Positions 36,774-45,374 of a stretch of DNA of 64,000 bases are shown one piece after another. Origin of the DNA: an uncultured Paraglaciecola sp. (GTDB lineage: Bacteria > Pseudomonadota > Gammaproteobacteria > Enterobacterales > Alteromonadaceae). The notes below the pieces were generated by a model. That model was not told where the DNA came from. It did not search any database and was given only the letters and a program-made list of their open reading frames with translations. Numbering within the stretch: position 1 is the stretch's first letter; each line of letters begins with the position of its first letter. The translations under genes and the position numbers were made by a program. The stretch spans positions 1 to 64,000 of the forward strand of contig NZ_CAKZKO010000204.1 of assembly GCF_937123705.1 (NCBI RefSeq). Reading direction: 5' to 3'.

Positions 36774-38675
36774 TTATTCAATCCAACTTAGCGGAATTAA
36801 AGCTTCCTCACCTCTCCACTTTTTGTCTCTCACACATTCTTGGAACCATGGTTCATCTATGTCCGCGTGATCAGTGACTATTATTTGAAAATTGCCCTCA
36901 AATTCCTTTTCAATCAAGTCGTACAACCACTTAAACATTTTCTTAACGGCCTGTCTGTCTTCATCTACTTCTATTTCTTCAATATTCCCAGTCACATCAA
37001 TATCTGTTGGAAAGTAGACTTGAGTTGGCTGATCAAAAAGTACAAATTTTGGAACCGGTCTATTCATATTGTTAAACCATTTCGCTAACGCTATATAAGT
37101 AACCAAATGATACCCAACCCAGTTTTCACCACTACCCATTTGATATAAAGGAACTTTGCCATCTGGGGTTTCAGCAACGACAGTAAGACGCTTTAAATCA
37201 AGCTTTATGGGGCAATCACTATGCTCTAACTTCAGCTCTTTGGCCCAACGGCTCATATCTCTTCCAATCAGATTAAGCTGAGAATCTAGCTTTTCAATCA
37301 ACAGCTCTGGGTCCAACGCCGTTTCCAAGTCTTTAATTCGCTCGTTTAGTTCCTCTATTTGCTTCTCTAATAAAGTAGTATCTTTATTCCAGTCTATGCC
37401 ATCTAAGTAGAGTGAGACCTTCCCTACAACTTTTGCCTTTTGCAAATTCAGCGTTTGAAGTTTTCCTAGCTCCTCGTCCTTTTTCTGGTACTCAGTTAAC
37501 ATGTTTTGCGCTTTCTTAATAGACTTGGCAATTTCACTTCGTTTACCTTTAAGTTCCTCGATTCTCGAATTTAAACGAGGTTTAGCTCTGGTTGTTTTTA
37601 ATAAGCTTTCACTTAGCTTGTTCAAAGACTCTTGAATTGCCCGTTTAGCAGGTGACTCAGACGTTTCAAGTTTTTGAAAAAGGTTTAAAGTTTCTAATCT
37701 CAATCCTTGCTCGCGCTCTTGACTTTCAAATCCGCTAATTGCCCTTTCATAATCTTCAGCTTCTTTCAGCATATTGTTTACTATGCTTTTCTGCTCCTTT
37801 AACACCCTATACTCTGACTCAAGTCTACTAATTGCTGGAGCATTTTCAGTCTGTTCACAAATATCTTCTGGCCTCCATATACTCAACTTTTTAAACTGCG
37901 CAACTAATTGCTCATCAGATAAATTGAATGTCGGACCATTATATAACCCAATTTGTGCAGCTTCTGCTAGCAGAGAAAAACCTTTACTCAAGCCATTCCC
38001 TTTCAATGAGTCTATTTCTTTGAGTTCTTTTACCTTGACTGTGCGTTCTCTCTTTAGACCTCTCAATTTTTCCATTTTAGAGAAGCGGTCATCATCAGCG
38101 GCCCCCAAAAAATAAGGTAATACATCCTTAATCGTTTGCGGAATGAATTGCTCAGACTGACGATGAAACAATACTTTTTTATTAGCTATTTCATCTTGGC
38201 TTTGGAACAAAAAGAATTTTGAGTGTTTAAATGATAATGATATAGAGCTTCTTGATTGACCATCGGAAACTTCGGTGTCGTAATCTGGCATTCCAAGCTT
38301 AGATGATAGAAACTTTGTAGCGGAATCAATTGTCGTATTGCTTTTAATTTCATTTGGCTCTGGAATTTTTATTTCATCACCAACAAGTAGCATGCATTCA
38401 ACACTTGACTTCGCTCCCAATGCGGGTGCTTTTCTAGCTATAAAAACTTGTGAATTATCAAACTGAAATAAAGTTGAGAACCAACCAACCGAATTGCGTA
38501 TATGACCTGCTGCAACGTCACATTCTTTAGATCCCAAGCTATAATCAATAATGTCTAGAAGTGACGTTTTACCTTTCTTCGACGCCCCAGTAATAATATT
38601 TAACTTAGAAGTTTCGAACTTAACATCACGCCTTTTCTTATTTGTTCCATAAAGTGAAATTTGCTTAATCTGCAT
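36774..38675 (-). CDS. DUF3732 family ABC ATPase of an ABC-3C system
   Basis: 633-aa ABC ATPase of the SMC/Rad50-like kind. Walker A is GASKKGKT (residues 30-37), long coiled coils lie at about 210-460, a signature-like MGSGE sits at 513-517, Walker B is LFDQPTQ (546-552), and the H-loop His603 is in VTDHAD. The DQP in place of DEP is typical of DUF3732, as I know the family. There are no membrane segments, so it is not a transporter. Family knowledge places DUF3732 as the ATPase of three-component ABC systems (ABC-3C), predicted conflict systems. Its ATG overlaps the stop of the middle-component gene by 1 nt (TAATG). Confidence 0.88.
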   Translation of the reverse strand: MQIKQISLYGTNKKRRDVKFETSKLNIITGASKKGKTSLLDIIDYSLGSKECDVAAGHIRNSVGWFSTLFQFDNSQVFIARKAPALGAKSSVECMLLVGDEIKIPEPNEIKSNTTIDSATKFLSSKLGMPDYDTEVSDGQSRSSISLSFKHSKFFLFQSQDEIANKKVLFHRQSEQFIPQTIKDVLPYFLGAADDDRFSKMEKLRGLKRERTVKVKELKEIDSLKGNGLSKGFSLLAEAAQIGLYNGPTFNLSDEQLVAQFKKLSIWRPEDICEQTENAPAISRLESEYRVLKEQKSIVNNMLKEAEDYERAISGFESQEREQGLRLETLNLFQKLETSESPAKRAIQESLNKLSESLLKTTRAKPRLNSRIEELKGKRSEIAKSIKKAQNMLTEYQKKDEELGKLQTLNLQKAKVVGKVSLYLDGIDWNKDTTLLEKQIEELNERIKDLETALDPELLIEKLDSQLNLIGRDMSRWAKELKLEHSDCPIKLDLKRLTVVAETPDGKVPLYQMGSGENWVGYHLVTYIALAKWFNNMNRPVPKFVLFDQPTQVYFPTDIDVTGNIEEIEVDEDRQAVKKMFKWLYDLIEKEFEGNFQIIVTDHADIDEPWFQECVRDKKWRGEEALIPLSWIE

Positions 38676-39169
38676 TATGGTCTTATCCCTAAAACTGAAT
38701 AAATTGTAGCTGCGTTAGGGCTAACGGCTAACCATCTTCCCATTAATTTTGAAGCATTTAACTGTTTTTTCATCGCCTCACTTTTATTAAAAATAACTGG
38801 TGATTGTGCTAGCCCACTCTCAATAGCTACTACATCATAATTCTCGGTAAGCTCTAAGAGGTGATTCTCATACAAAAAATCAAATGAATTCTGAGTTATT
38901 TCAAAAAAGCTAGTAACTTTGTTGGCAAAATTAAATAAATGTCCTTCGTTCTCAACAAGCCATGCTACGAGTGACGTCTTTGACGTTCTGGGTAGTTGTG
39001 ATGATAACGACTTTGTTAAGATTAAAGGCAAGCACAAATATAGAAGAGCTGGGTTTATACCATTTTTATCGACTGTTCCGTACTCTCGCACAATACTGTA
39101 AATGAGAAATCCACAATAAGCAGGATTATGAAGATTGAACTCATCTTGTGTTAAGGTCGAAAAATCCAT
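38675..39169 (-). CDS. ABC-3C system middle component
   Basis: 164 aa. Typical middle-component pattern: NPAYCGFLIYSIVREYG near the N-terminus, LYLCLPLILTKSLSSQLPRTSKTSLVAWL, and a C-terminal segment reading KLMGRWLAVSPNAATIYSVLGIRP. This family has no catalytic motif and is thought to bridge the ATPase and the effector-bearing subunit. It sits exactly between them. Its ATG directly follows the TAG of the upstream gene with no gap, and its stop overlaps the ATPase start. Confidence 0.83.
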   Translation of the reverse strand: MDFSTLTQDEFNLHNPAYCGFLIYSIVREYGTVDKNGINPALLYLCLPLILTKSLSSQLPRTSKTSLVAWLVENEGHLFNFANKVTSFFEITQNSFDFLYENHLLELTENYDVVAIESGLAQSPVIFNKSEAMKKQLNASKLMGRWLAVSPNAATIYSVLGIRP

Positions 39170-40366
39170 CTACGCTACCTCTGATTTTGATTTGGTCGCT
39201 AATAATTGTTCAAAATCTGGATGCCAACCAATTACCAATTCATCTGCCAAGTGGTGATAGCTTCCTCGCGCTAAATAGCTCTCAGAGAAGTGCGGACGAA
39301 TTGGGATAGTTCCCTCATTCTGGCATTTTTTAAAGACCTCTAGAGCAAGCTTCTTCTTAGATATTTCATCTTCTATGGTTATTTCAGTTTCTACTAAACC
39401 GATGTTGAATTCCCACTCTTCCTTTAACTTTCTTAAATAATTAACTAACTCACCGGGATTTAAAAGCCCATCACTGGCCCATCTTGATTTCTGTTCAGAA
39501 GCTCTAAAAAAATCTAAGACGGCTTTCTTTATTAACCTTTCACCCGCTCCAAACATTTTCATTTGTTCAATAAAATTATGACTTTGTTGGATGAGTGAAG
39601 CGACGTCGACTTCTGCTGTAGAATAATCGTCAGGTAAGTTAATTGATAAAAACTGCTCCCTTAAATCATCGATAATATTTACTACTTGACCAAGGTTTAC
39701 TCTTCCATCTCCAGTTTCCAAAGCTGATATCGCTATTGAAAACCATTTTCCCTCTAATCTGTTCAAAAACGTTTTAAGCTGTGCAGAATTAGCGTAGCCT
39801 CTCAAGTTGTTTTCTAAGTGTTTTTCAATTTCAACCAACGTTTCCGATTTATCAAGTACAAAAATAGCTTCGCATAGATTTTTTTGCTCGGTTTCGGATA
39901 AAGAACTGAATAATTTAAAAGCGTGTTTGTTTTTCTGACTTGGGTTATCTTCGACAATAGTACACATTAATTTATGAGCTTTTCCAATGTCTCTATCCTT
40001 TGAATTTGAAAGAAAATCGGCAAGCGTGTCAGCCACTATTTGTTCTGTTGTTACTAGAAACAGACTAGCCTTACCAAAGTCGAGGTGTTTGTTTTTGTAA
40101 GCCTCAATCCAGACTCTAATTGTTTTCCAAATATCAGGACTTTTATCGGTGATGTTTCCCGGATTTGAGTGATATTTGGTTTGAAGTAATTCTTCTGGAG
40201 TACCACTTTTTTCAAAAGCAATATCATCGATCGTCTCTATCGAGACGAAATAATCGTCGGGGTCATCTACCTCTCTCATTTTTTTCAATGAAAGAAGTAA
40301 GCCATACCTAATCTGATATATGTAGCCGAGAAGTGAGCTAGTAGCATCAAAATTATTTATGATCAT
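39170..40366 (-). CDS. ABC-3C effector protein with REase-like N-terminal domain
   Basis: 398 aa and first gene of the cassette. The N-terminus has LLGYIYQIRYGLLLSL (12-27), then an acidic motif SIETIDDIAFE with Glu44, Asp47 and Asp48, and LLQTKYH with Gln62 and Lys64. This E...D...QxK spacing resembles the PD-(D/E)xK nuclease-like (DUF4297/Cap4-type) domains found in defence proteins. The C-terminal two thirds is helical and fits an ABC-3C C-terminal domain. A nuclease role is inferred from the motif, not shown. A 13-bp inverted repeat lies just before its ribosome binding site. Confidence 0.78.
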   Translation of the reverse strand: MIINNFDATSSLLGYIYQIRYGLLLSLKKMREVDDPDDYFVSIETIDDIAFEKSGTPEELLQTKYHSNPGNITDKSPDIWKTIRVWIEAYKNKHLDFGKASLFLVTTEQIVADTLADFLSNSKDRDIGKAHKLMCTIVEDNPSQKNKHAFKLFSSLSETEQKNLCEAIFVLDKSETLVEIEKHLENNLRGYANSAQLKTFLNRLEGKWFSIAISALETGDGRVNLGQVVNIIDDLREQFLSINLPDDYSTAEVDVASLIQQSHNFIEQMKMFGAGERLIKKAVLDFFRASEQKSRWASDGLLNPGELVNYLRKLKEEWEFNIGLVETEITIEDEISKKKLALEVFKKCQNEGTIPIRPHFSESYLARGSYHHLADELVIGWHPDFEQLLATKSKSEVA

Positions 40367-40370
40367 ATTT

Positions 40371-40401
40371 ACTTTCCATGTAGTTTTTCTACATAGAAAG
40401 T
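40371..40401. promoter_or_regulatory. inverted repeat at the 5' end of the ABC-3C operon
   Basis: Arms ACTTTCCATGTAG (40371-40383) and CTACATAGAAAGT (40389-40401), 13 bp with one mismatch, around a TTTTT centre. On the minus strand the second arm contains the GGAAAG ribosome binding site of the first ABC-3C gene (ATG at 40366). It could act as a repressor operator or as an RNA hairpin hiding the start. A TATAAT-like -10 lies upstream at 40434-40439 (minus strand). Confidence 0.6.
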
Positions 40402-40527
40402 GCCATATAATTCGCTTACTTTCAAATTGTTACATTATAGACCCTGCATATTTGGAGTTATTAAAAACAACCCATTGCCACCTTCAGCAGATTGGTTAAG
40501 GTTAAATAGGTTCATGCGTTTTAATTT

Positions 40528-40791
40528 TTATACTGCGCTTGTTGGCAAATGATTTGAGTTTCTTCTCGTAAAGTGGAAGGTCTTTTTGTAGCGACATTTA
40601 AATTGTATAACGCTATTTTCATCGTCATAAATGGCACGGATGTTATTCTCACCGGCGCCTATTGAATAGCTTCCGTCATTTAATATATATGCAGCTCTGT
40701 CATTGGCAAACTTATCTTGAGTAATGGTAGAAAGTAACTGTTCGACGTTATCATTCTCATTAATTTGAAAAACTGTTTTACACATTGCCAT
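40528..40791 (-). CDS. small hypothetical protein
   Basis: 87 aa, starting MAMCKTVFQIN, with a middle segment AAYILNDGSYSIGAGENNIRAIYDDE and a basic C-terminus. I do not recognise a family. The upstream sequence has no strong ribosome binding site, so it could be a chance frame. It lies between the ABC-3C cassette and the diverged MaoP paralogue on the same strand. Stretches either side (40402-40527 and 40792-40929) hold nothing else I can support. Confidence 0.4.
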   Translation of the reverse strand: MAMCKTVFQINENDNVEQLLSTITQDKFANDRAAYILNDGSYSIGAGENNIRAIYDDENSVIQFKCRYKKTFHFTRRNSNHLPTSAV

Positions 40792-40929
40792 ATCGAGCCT
40801 GTTTTTTCTAAGTGTTAATCATCGGATGCAACTGATGTAAAATTGAAACGTCTTGAAATTTTCCACCCACCTTAATAAATGGCCACTGCGCTGGAAACCC
40901 CCTCATTTTAAATAGTAATTGTCTTTGTA

Positions 40930-41298
40930 TTAAGCTTCGAACTCCAAGTCACCGTTGATAAATTCGTTATGATCTTCGTTTGTCGCCGCTAAGTTGAAAT
41001 TAGAGCTATGTAGTGTGAAAAAGTTCTTCTTAGTGCTGGTTAGTTGGATAAATTTAAGCCAAGAACGTTCGACAGTTGTATCTGGTGGTGTTAGCCCTTT
41101 AGCCACCAGGATAAAGTGTGCTTCTTCTGTAGATTCTGGCTCTAGTGTGTCCATTGCTAAGAGATGTAAAGTTTGGCCATAGATGGACAATACTTCTGCT
41201 TCAGCAATACTGAAATCTCCCGATTTTTTAAATCCATATGGAAAACGTTTAAGCTCAGAAAACAATACCTTACCAGGTCGAATGTTAGTGTTATTCAT
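40930..41298 (-). CDS. diverged MaoP / DUF413 paralogue
   Basis: 122 aa from the ATG at 41298, which has GGTG 7 nt upstream. It aligns with MaoP: RFPYGFKKSGDFSIAEAEVLSIYG, then FILVAKGLTPPDTTVERSWLKF. The RIKRPK-type basic segment of MaoP is replaced by TSTKKNF, so DNA-binding or partner contacts may differ. E. coli has maoP next to hdfR, and hdfR lies 770 bp away here in divergent orientation. This is therefore the syntenic copy even though the one at 14414 is closer in sequence. Confidence 0.8.
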   Translation of the reverse strand: MNNTNIRPGKVLFSELKRFPYGFKKSGDFSIAEAEVLSIYGQTLHLLAMDTLEPESTEEAHFILVAKGLTPPDTTVERSWLKFIQLTSTKKNFFTLHSSNFNLAATNEDHNEFINGDLEFEA

Positions 41299-41476
41299 AA
41301 AAAGCACCATCAATAAAGCTAGGGGTTAAATGACTAAAGTGTTATTGCAATGACTTTTAATTAAAAAATGATAGATGAAAAGCAATTATTTTTTCTCTAC
41401 ACCATAAAAATATTTTGTTATCTATTTTTTGCCTTTAAAAATATTCTAGTCGGGACATAAATAGTAAGTACTACTG

Positions 41477-41668
41477 ATGAGTAAAGATTTGCGTTTTAAC
41501 AAAGATGACTTTTCCTTTTCGGACGAAGAAGACGCCGTTTTATCGGACTCCCAAAGAAAAGTACCAAAATATATTGAAACGGATGTTAGGCACAGAGATC
41601 GCGAGGGCCATTGGTTCCGAGCGAGAAAGCGCAGCCTATTAGTGCAAGATGAAACTGAGAATAACTAA
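41477..41668 (+). CDS. small acidic/basic hypothetical protein
   Basis: 63 aa: acidic first half (FNKDDFSFSDEEDAVLSD) and charged second half (RHRDREGHWFRARKRS). No family recognised and no signal or membrane segment. The ribosome binding site is poor (AAGTA about 10 nt upstream). It starts in the intergenic region between the MaoP paralogue and hdfR, just before a secreted small protein on the same strand. Confidence 0.45.
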   Translation: MSKDLRFNKDDFSFSDEEDAVLSDSQRKVPKYIETDVRHRDREGHWFRARKRSLLVQDETENN

Positions 41669-41694
41669 CTGTTTGGATTTAGATGAGAATTATA

Positions 41695-41979
41695 ATGAAG
41701 TATATGAGTTACCTTTTTTGTGTATTGATATCATTTAGCGCAATAGCTTATGGGTCCCAGGAAGAAGTACCTGAAGTCATACCGGAAGAAGTGCCTGAAG
41801 TCATGTCTGAGGAGTTGCCGGAAGCAGATCTCGAATTGATTGCGGTATTTAAGCAGATGTGTTCAGAAGTAGCAGAATACGAGGAAATTAGCGGTTCGGC
41901 ACTTCATGCTTTTTTACTGGGGTGTGTAAATAAGGAGCTTGAAATTGAAGGTTATCGCTTAATTACAAAACTCAATTAA
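41695..41979 (+). CDS. small secreted hypothetical protein
   Basis: 94 aa from the second in-frame ATG (41695), chosen because GAGA sits 6-7 nt upstream; the frame also opens at 41683. A signal peptide (MKYMSYLFCVLISFSAIAYG, cleavage near residue 20) leads into an acidic stretch with three degenerate EEVPEV-type repeats. A short helical domain with two cysteines follows (CSEV, LLGCV). No family recognised. Follows the 63-aa ORF by 26 bp. Confidence 0.55.
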   Translation: MKYMSYLFCVLISFSAIAYGSQEEVPEVIPEEVPEVMSEELPEADLELIAVFKQMCSEVAEYEEISGSALHAFLLGCVNKELEIEGYRLITKLN

Positions 41980-42065
41980 TTTGTGCTATTGAAAATACAA
42001 TTCAACTTGCCAAAACAAAACTTTACGGGTATTAAGCTAGAAATCTAAACACATTGGCAATGGCA

Positions 42066-42896
42066 ATGGACGTACGTTTTCTAGCGACCTTTTTAGAGGT
42101 GGCTCAAACCAGGCATTTTGGCAAAGCCGCCGAAAATTTATATCTTACCCAATCTGCAATAAGTGCGCGTATTCGATTGCTTGAAGAGTATTTTAATACC
42201 TCACTTTTTATACGTAATCGCAACAGTATTCGGTTGACGTCGGCTGGTGAAAAGCTGATCCCATATGCCGAGTCTTTGTCTGCAACCTTATCAGATGCAA
42301 GGAAAGCCTTGAACGAAGTCGATGTGAACTATTTGGTTTGCGGGGCAACGCCCAATGCTTGTGAGCTATTTCTAAATGATGCGCTAATTCAAATGAGTGT
42401 GAGTTTTCCAGACCTATCTATACGAGCAGAAATGCTAAATACCGAGCAATTATCTCGGCAATTGCATGAACGGGTTATAGATATTGCCTTTAGTACTGAG
42501 CCGTTGAAATCCGATGATGTTGAAAATGTTGCCATTAATCTGGCAGCCCTTGGTTTGTATTCTACCTATGGTACTCAACACGAGGAATCGCTACAAAACT
42601 ATGTACATATTGATTGGGGTGTAAAAATTAGCGAATCATTTTATCAACTATTTCCAATGGCCAGACGGGCGGCGTTTAAATCGAGCTCTTTGAGTATTGT
42701 AAGCAATTACATTCGAGCAAAAGGTGGCGCTGTACTGCTGACCGAAAACTTGGCCAAGGAACTTAATTTGTCCAAAATTATTGGTTTAGAAGAAACGAGA
42801 GAAAAACTAACAGTGACAACATATTTAGTGTATTTGAAAGATATTAAAAACACAGCTTTGTCTGAACTCATAAACTTCTATCGTTTAAGTATATAG
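42066..42896 (+). CDS. hdfR: LysR family regulator HdfR
   Basis: 276 aa from the ATG at 42066 (MDVRFLATFLEVAQTRHFGKAAENLYLTQSAISARIR, split here by the known start of E. coli HdfR, MDTELLKTFLEV). The winged HTH occupies about residues 1-60, followed by an effector domain. In E. coli HdfR represses flhDC and affects gltBD. The MaoP paralogue is nearby in divergent orientation, as maoP is to hdfR in E. coli, which supports the call. Confidence 0.88.
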   Translation: MDVRFLATFLEVAQTRHFGKAAENLYLTQSAISARIRLLEEYFNTSLFIRNRNSIRLTSAGEKLIPYAESLSATLSDARKALNEVDVNYLVCGATPNACELFLNDALIQMSVSFPDLSIRAEMLNTEQLSRQLHERVIDIAFSTEPLKSDDVENVAINLAALGLYSTYGTQHEESLQNYVHIDWGVKISESFYQLFPMARRAAFKSSSLSIVSNYIRAKGGAVLLTENLAKELNLSKIIGLEETREKLTVTTYLVYLKDIKNTALSELINFYRLSI

Positions 42897-42984
42897 AACT
42901 TGGATGCCGATACTGAAGGAATGAATAGTTGTTAAGTTTTTTAGACATTCCACAACAATCCCCTGACATTTTTGAGTAATATCT

Positions 42985-45348
42985 GTGCAAAAAACACTTA
43001 TTTCACTGACTTCATTATTTATTAGTTGTTTCATCCTGTTCCTAGGAAATGGGTTAATCAATGTACTGCTGCCGGTGCGAATGGGGCTAGATGGGGTTAA
43101 TATTGATACTATTGGTATTGTATTATCTCTATATTATGCAGGTATGCTGATTGGGGCGATCTATGGCAAAAACCTAATCAAAAGAGCTGGTCATATACGG
43201 ATGTTTTCCAGTTGTGTAGCCCTTGGAGCGGTTAGCATTCTGCTATGTAGTCTCTATTCCAATCCCATTATGTGGGGGGCTATGCGCGTGGTGATTGGCT
43301 TCTGTAATGCTTGTGCGTTAACGGCCATTGAAAGTTGGTTGAGTGATAGTTCGAGTAAAAATAATCGCGGAAAAATCCTTGCAACCTATAATGCTGTGGT
43401 ACTTGCTGGCTTATTTGGTGGACAGTTTTTAATAAATATTGCAGATCCTATCAATACCAGTTTATTCGTTATTGCAGGGATTTTATTATGCGCGGCTACT
43501 ATACCCATTGGCTTGAGCACTAAAAAAGGCCCGAAGATAGAATTGGTCGATCCAATGCCTTTAGCAAGGCTCTACCATATTTCCCCCTTAGGAGTTTTTA
43601 GCTGTTTGATAGCGGGAGTTGTATATTCTGCACTCTTTAATTTACTTCCTGTATTCGCCCATGATTTCAATATTGTTGGCCTCCAAATGTCTTGGTATTT
43701 GGGCGCTGGTATATTTGGCGCTTTAGTGTTGCAGTTTCCTGTAGGGTACTTATCTGATTGTTTTGATCGAAGAAAAGTGTTGCTTGTCCTACTCGTCATT
43801 TCAGCAAGCGCTGGGCTTATAAATATTATCTTCGCGCAATTGGGATTCTCATTCCCGATGTTTGTAGCTACTGCAATATCCTGTGGCATAGTAGCCTGTA
43901 TTTACCCTCTGAGTATTGCCGAAGCGTTCGACAGATTGCGCCAAAGTGAAATGGTAGCGGCTATGGGATCTATGATCATTGCCTTCTCTGTAGGAGGGGT
44001 GTTAGGCCCAATTTTAGCGTCCATCGCTATGACCTATTTTGGGGCAGCTGGATTATTTTATTTCTTAGCTCTGGTGCAATGTGTACTGGCCGTGTTTGTT
44101 ATTTATAGAATGAGAGTTCGACAGGCCTTGCCAATTGACCAGCAAGAACATTTTGTTATGCAAAACTCCGCTGCGCCTCCTTCAGTAGAGCTTGATCCAC
44201 GTTCCGAATATGCAGAGCAGGTTCAAACAATAAGTGCCGAAGGAAAGACGGCCAAGGCCATCGCAAAAGTTGACCCGGTAGCAGCCGTGAATATGGTGAA
44301 AGCAATCAGTATTGTAAAACCTTCTCTTGCCATAGACGTTGCCGCGACCATTGCTAAAGTCAGAAATATTGACTTAATACAACTCATGGATACATTGATG
44401 CAAAGCCTGCCTTATGAAGCCTCTAAGTCCACTAAAGCCCTTGTCACGGCGCGGCCAGAGTTTGCATTTGAACTGATAATGCGGCTTGGGAAATTTTATC
44501 CAGAGCATGTTGTAACTGTAGCCGAAGAAATTGGCCAAGCGTTACCCGAACTGCGCGTAATAACAACTAAAGCAGTGATGGAGGTAATGCCTGAATCTGC
44601 GCTAGAAATGGCAGAGTACTATGCCCATTTGTTATCTGAGGAGCATGAGGCGATACGACCGGCAGAACGAGATGATGATAGGACTGAAGAACATGCAGTG
44701 AACATTAGTGCCGAGCTTTGGCAGGGCTTGGCAGAGCAAGCCATAGAGGTGGCGGTTGCAATGGCCGATGCAATACCAGAATCAGCAGCAACTCTAGCCC
44801 AAGAATATATTGCATCTAATGCTGGTGTTACTTCTGATCTTGTACAAGAAAGTAATACACCTAGCCGAAAGGTAAATGCAGATATAGTTGAGACAGAGCA
44901 AGTACATGATGAAAGTGAGTTTGAGAGCACTGTCGAATTGGTCTCTCGAATTGCCGACGTAGCGCCTAAGCAGGCTTTGGATATGGCCGTGGCGGTAGTG
45001 AATGTATTACCCGACAGTGCAGCAGATGTTGCAACAGCAATGGCGGCTAAACTGAGCGGCCTTGAAGCTACTAATGAAACTGGCAGTGTTAACAGTGGGA
45101 TCCAAGTGTTTACTCAAAATGAAACAGAAACTCAGACTGAGGACAACATGGAACATCAACAAGCTGTCGAGTTGGTGAATCGTTTAGCCGATGCTTCACC
45201 AGATAATGCATTGGATGTGGCTGTTGCCGTTGTAGAGGTGCTACCTGAGTCTGCTTCAAAAGTCGTTGATGCTATGAGTGAAGGAGACGAGTCTGTTGAT
45301 GAAGAGTGGATGACCGCGATGAGTGATAAACCAAAAGTATTCGAATGA
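42985..45348 (+). CDS. MFS transporter with long repeat-bearing C-terminal extension
   Basis: 787 aa from a GTG start. Residues 1-380 are a 12-helix major facilitator of the YcaD-like type (an MFS loop with GKNLIKRAGHIRMF after helix 2). The last 400 residues are soluble and helical, with repeated units of the form ELV.RIAD.AP..ALDMAVAVV.VLP.SA.DVA. Two clear copies lie at about 648-690 and 725-764, with looser ones from about 415. The extension is separated by acidic linkers. Transport substrate unknown. A MITE-like palindrome lies 26 bp after the stop. Confidence 0.85.
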   Translation: MQKTLISLTSLFISCFILFLGNGLINVLLPVRMGLDGVNIDTIGIVLSLYYAGMLIGAIYGKNLIKRAGHIRMFSSCVALGAVSILLCSLYSNPIMWGAMRVVIGFCNACALTAIESWLSDSSSKNNRGKILATYNAVVLAGLFGGQFLINIADPINTSLFVIAGILLCAATIPIGLSTKKGPKIELVDPMPLARLYHISPLGVFSCLIAGVVYSALFNLLPVFAHDFNIVGLQMSWYLGAGIFGALVLQFPVGYLSDCFDRRKVLLVLLVISASAGLINIIFAQLGFSFPMFVATAISCGIVACIYPLSIAEAFDRLRQSEMVAAMGSMIIAFSVGGVLGPILASIAMTYFGAAGLFYFLALVQCVLAVFVIYRMRVRQALPIDQQEHFVMQNSAAPPSVELDPRSEYAEQVQTISAEGKTAKAIAKVDPVAAVNMVKAISIVKPSLAIDVAATIAKVRNIDLIQLMDTLMQSLPYEASKSTKALVTARPEFAFELIMRLGKFYPEHVVTVAEEIGQALPELRVITTKAVMEVMPESALEMAEYYAHLLSEEHEAIRPAERDDDRTEEHAVNISAELWQGLAEQAIEVAVAMADAIPESAATLAQEYIASNAGVTSDLVQESNTPSRKVNADIVETEQVHDESEFESTVELVSRIADVAPKQALDMAVAVVNVLPDSAADVATAMAAKLSGLEATNETGSVNSGIQVFTQNETETQTEDNMEHQQAVELVNRLADASPDNALDVAVAVVEVLPESASKVVDAMSEGDESVDEEWMTAMSDKPKVFE

Positions 45349-45374
45349 GTTTTTGCTACTTTGAAGGAACAGTT

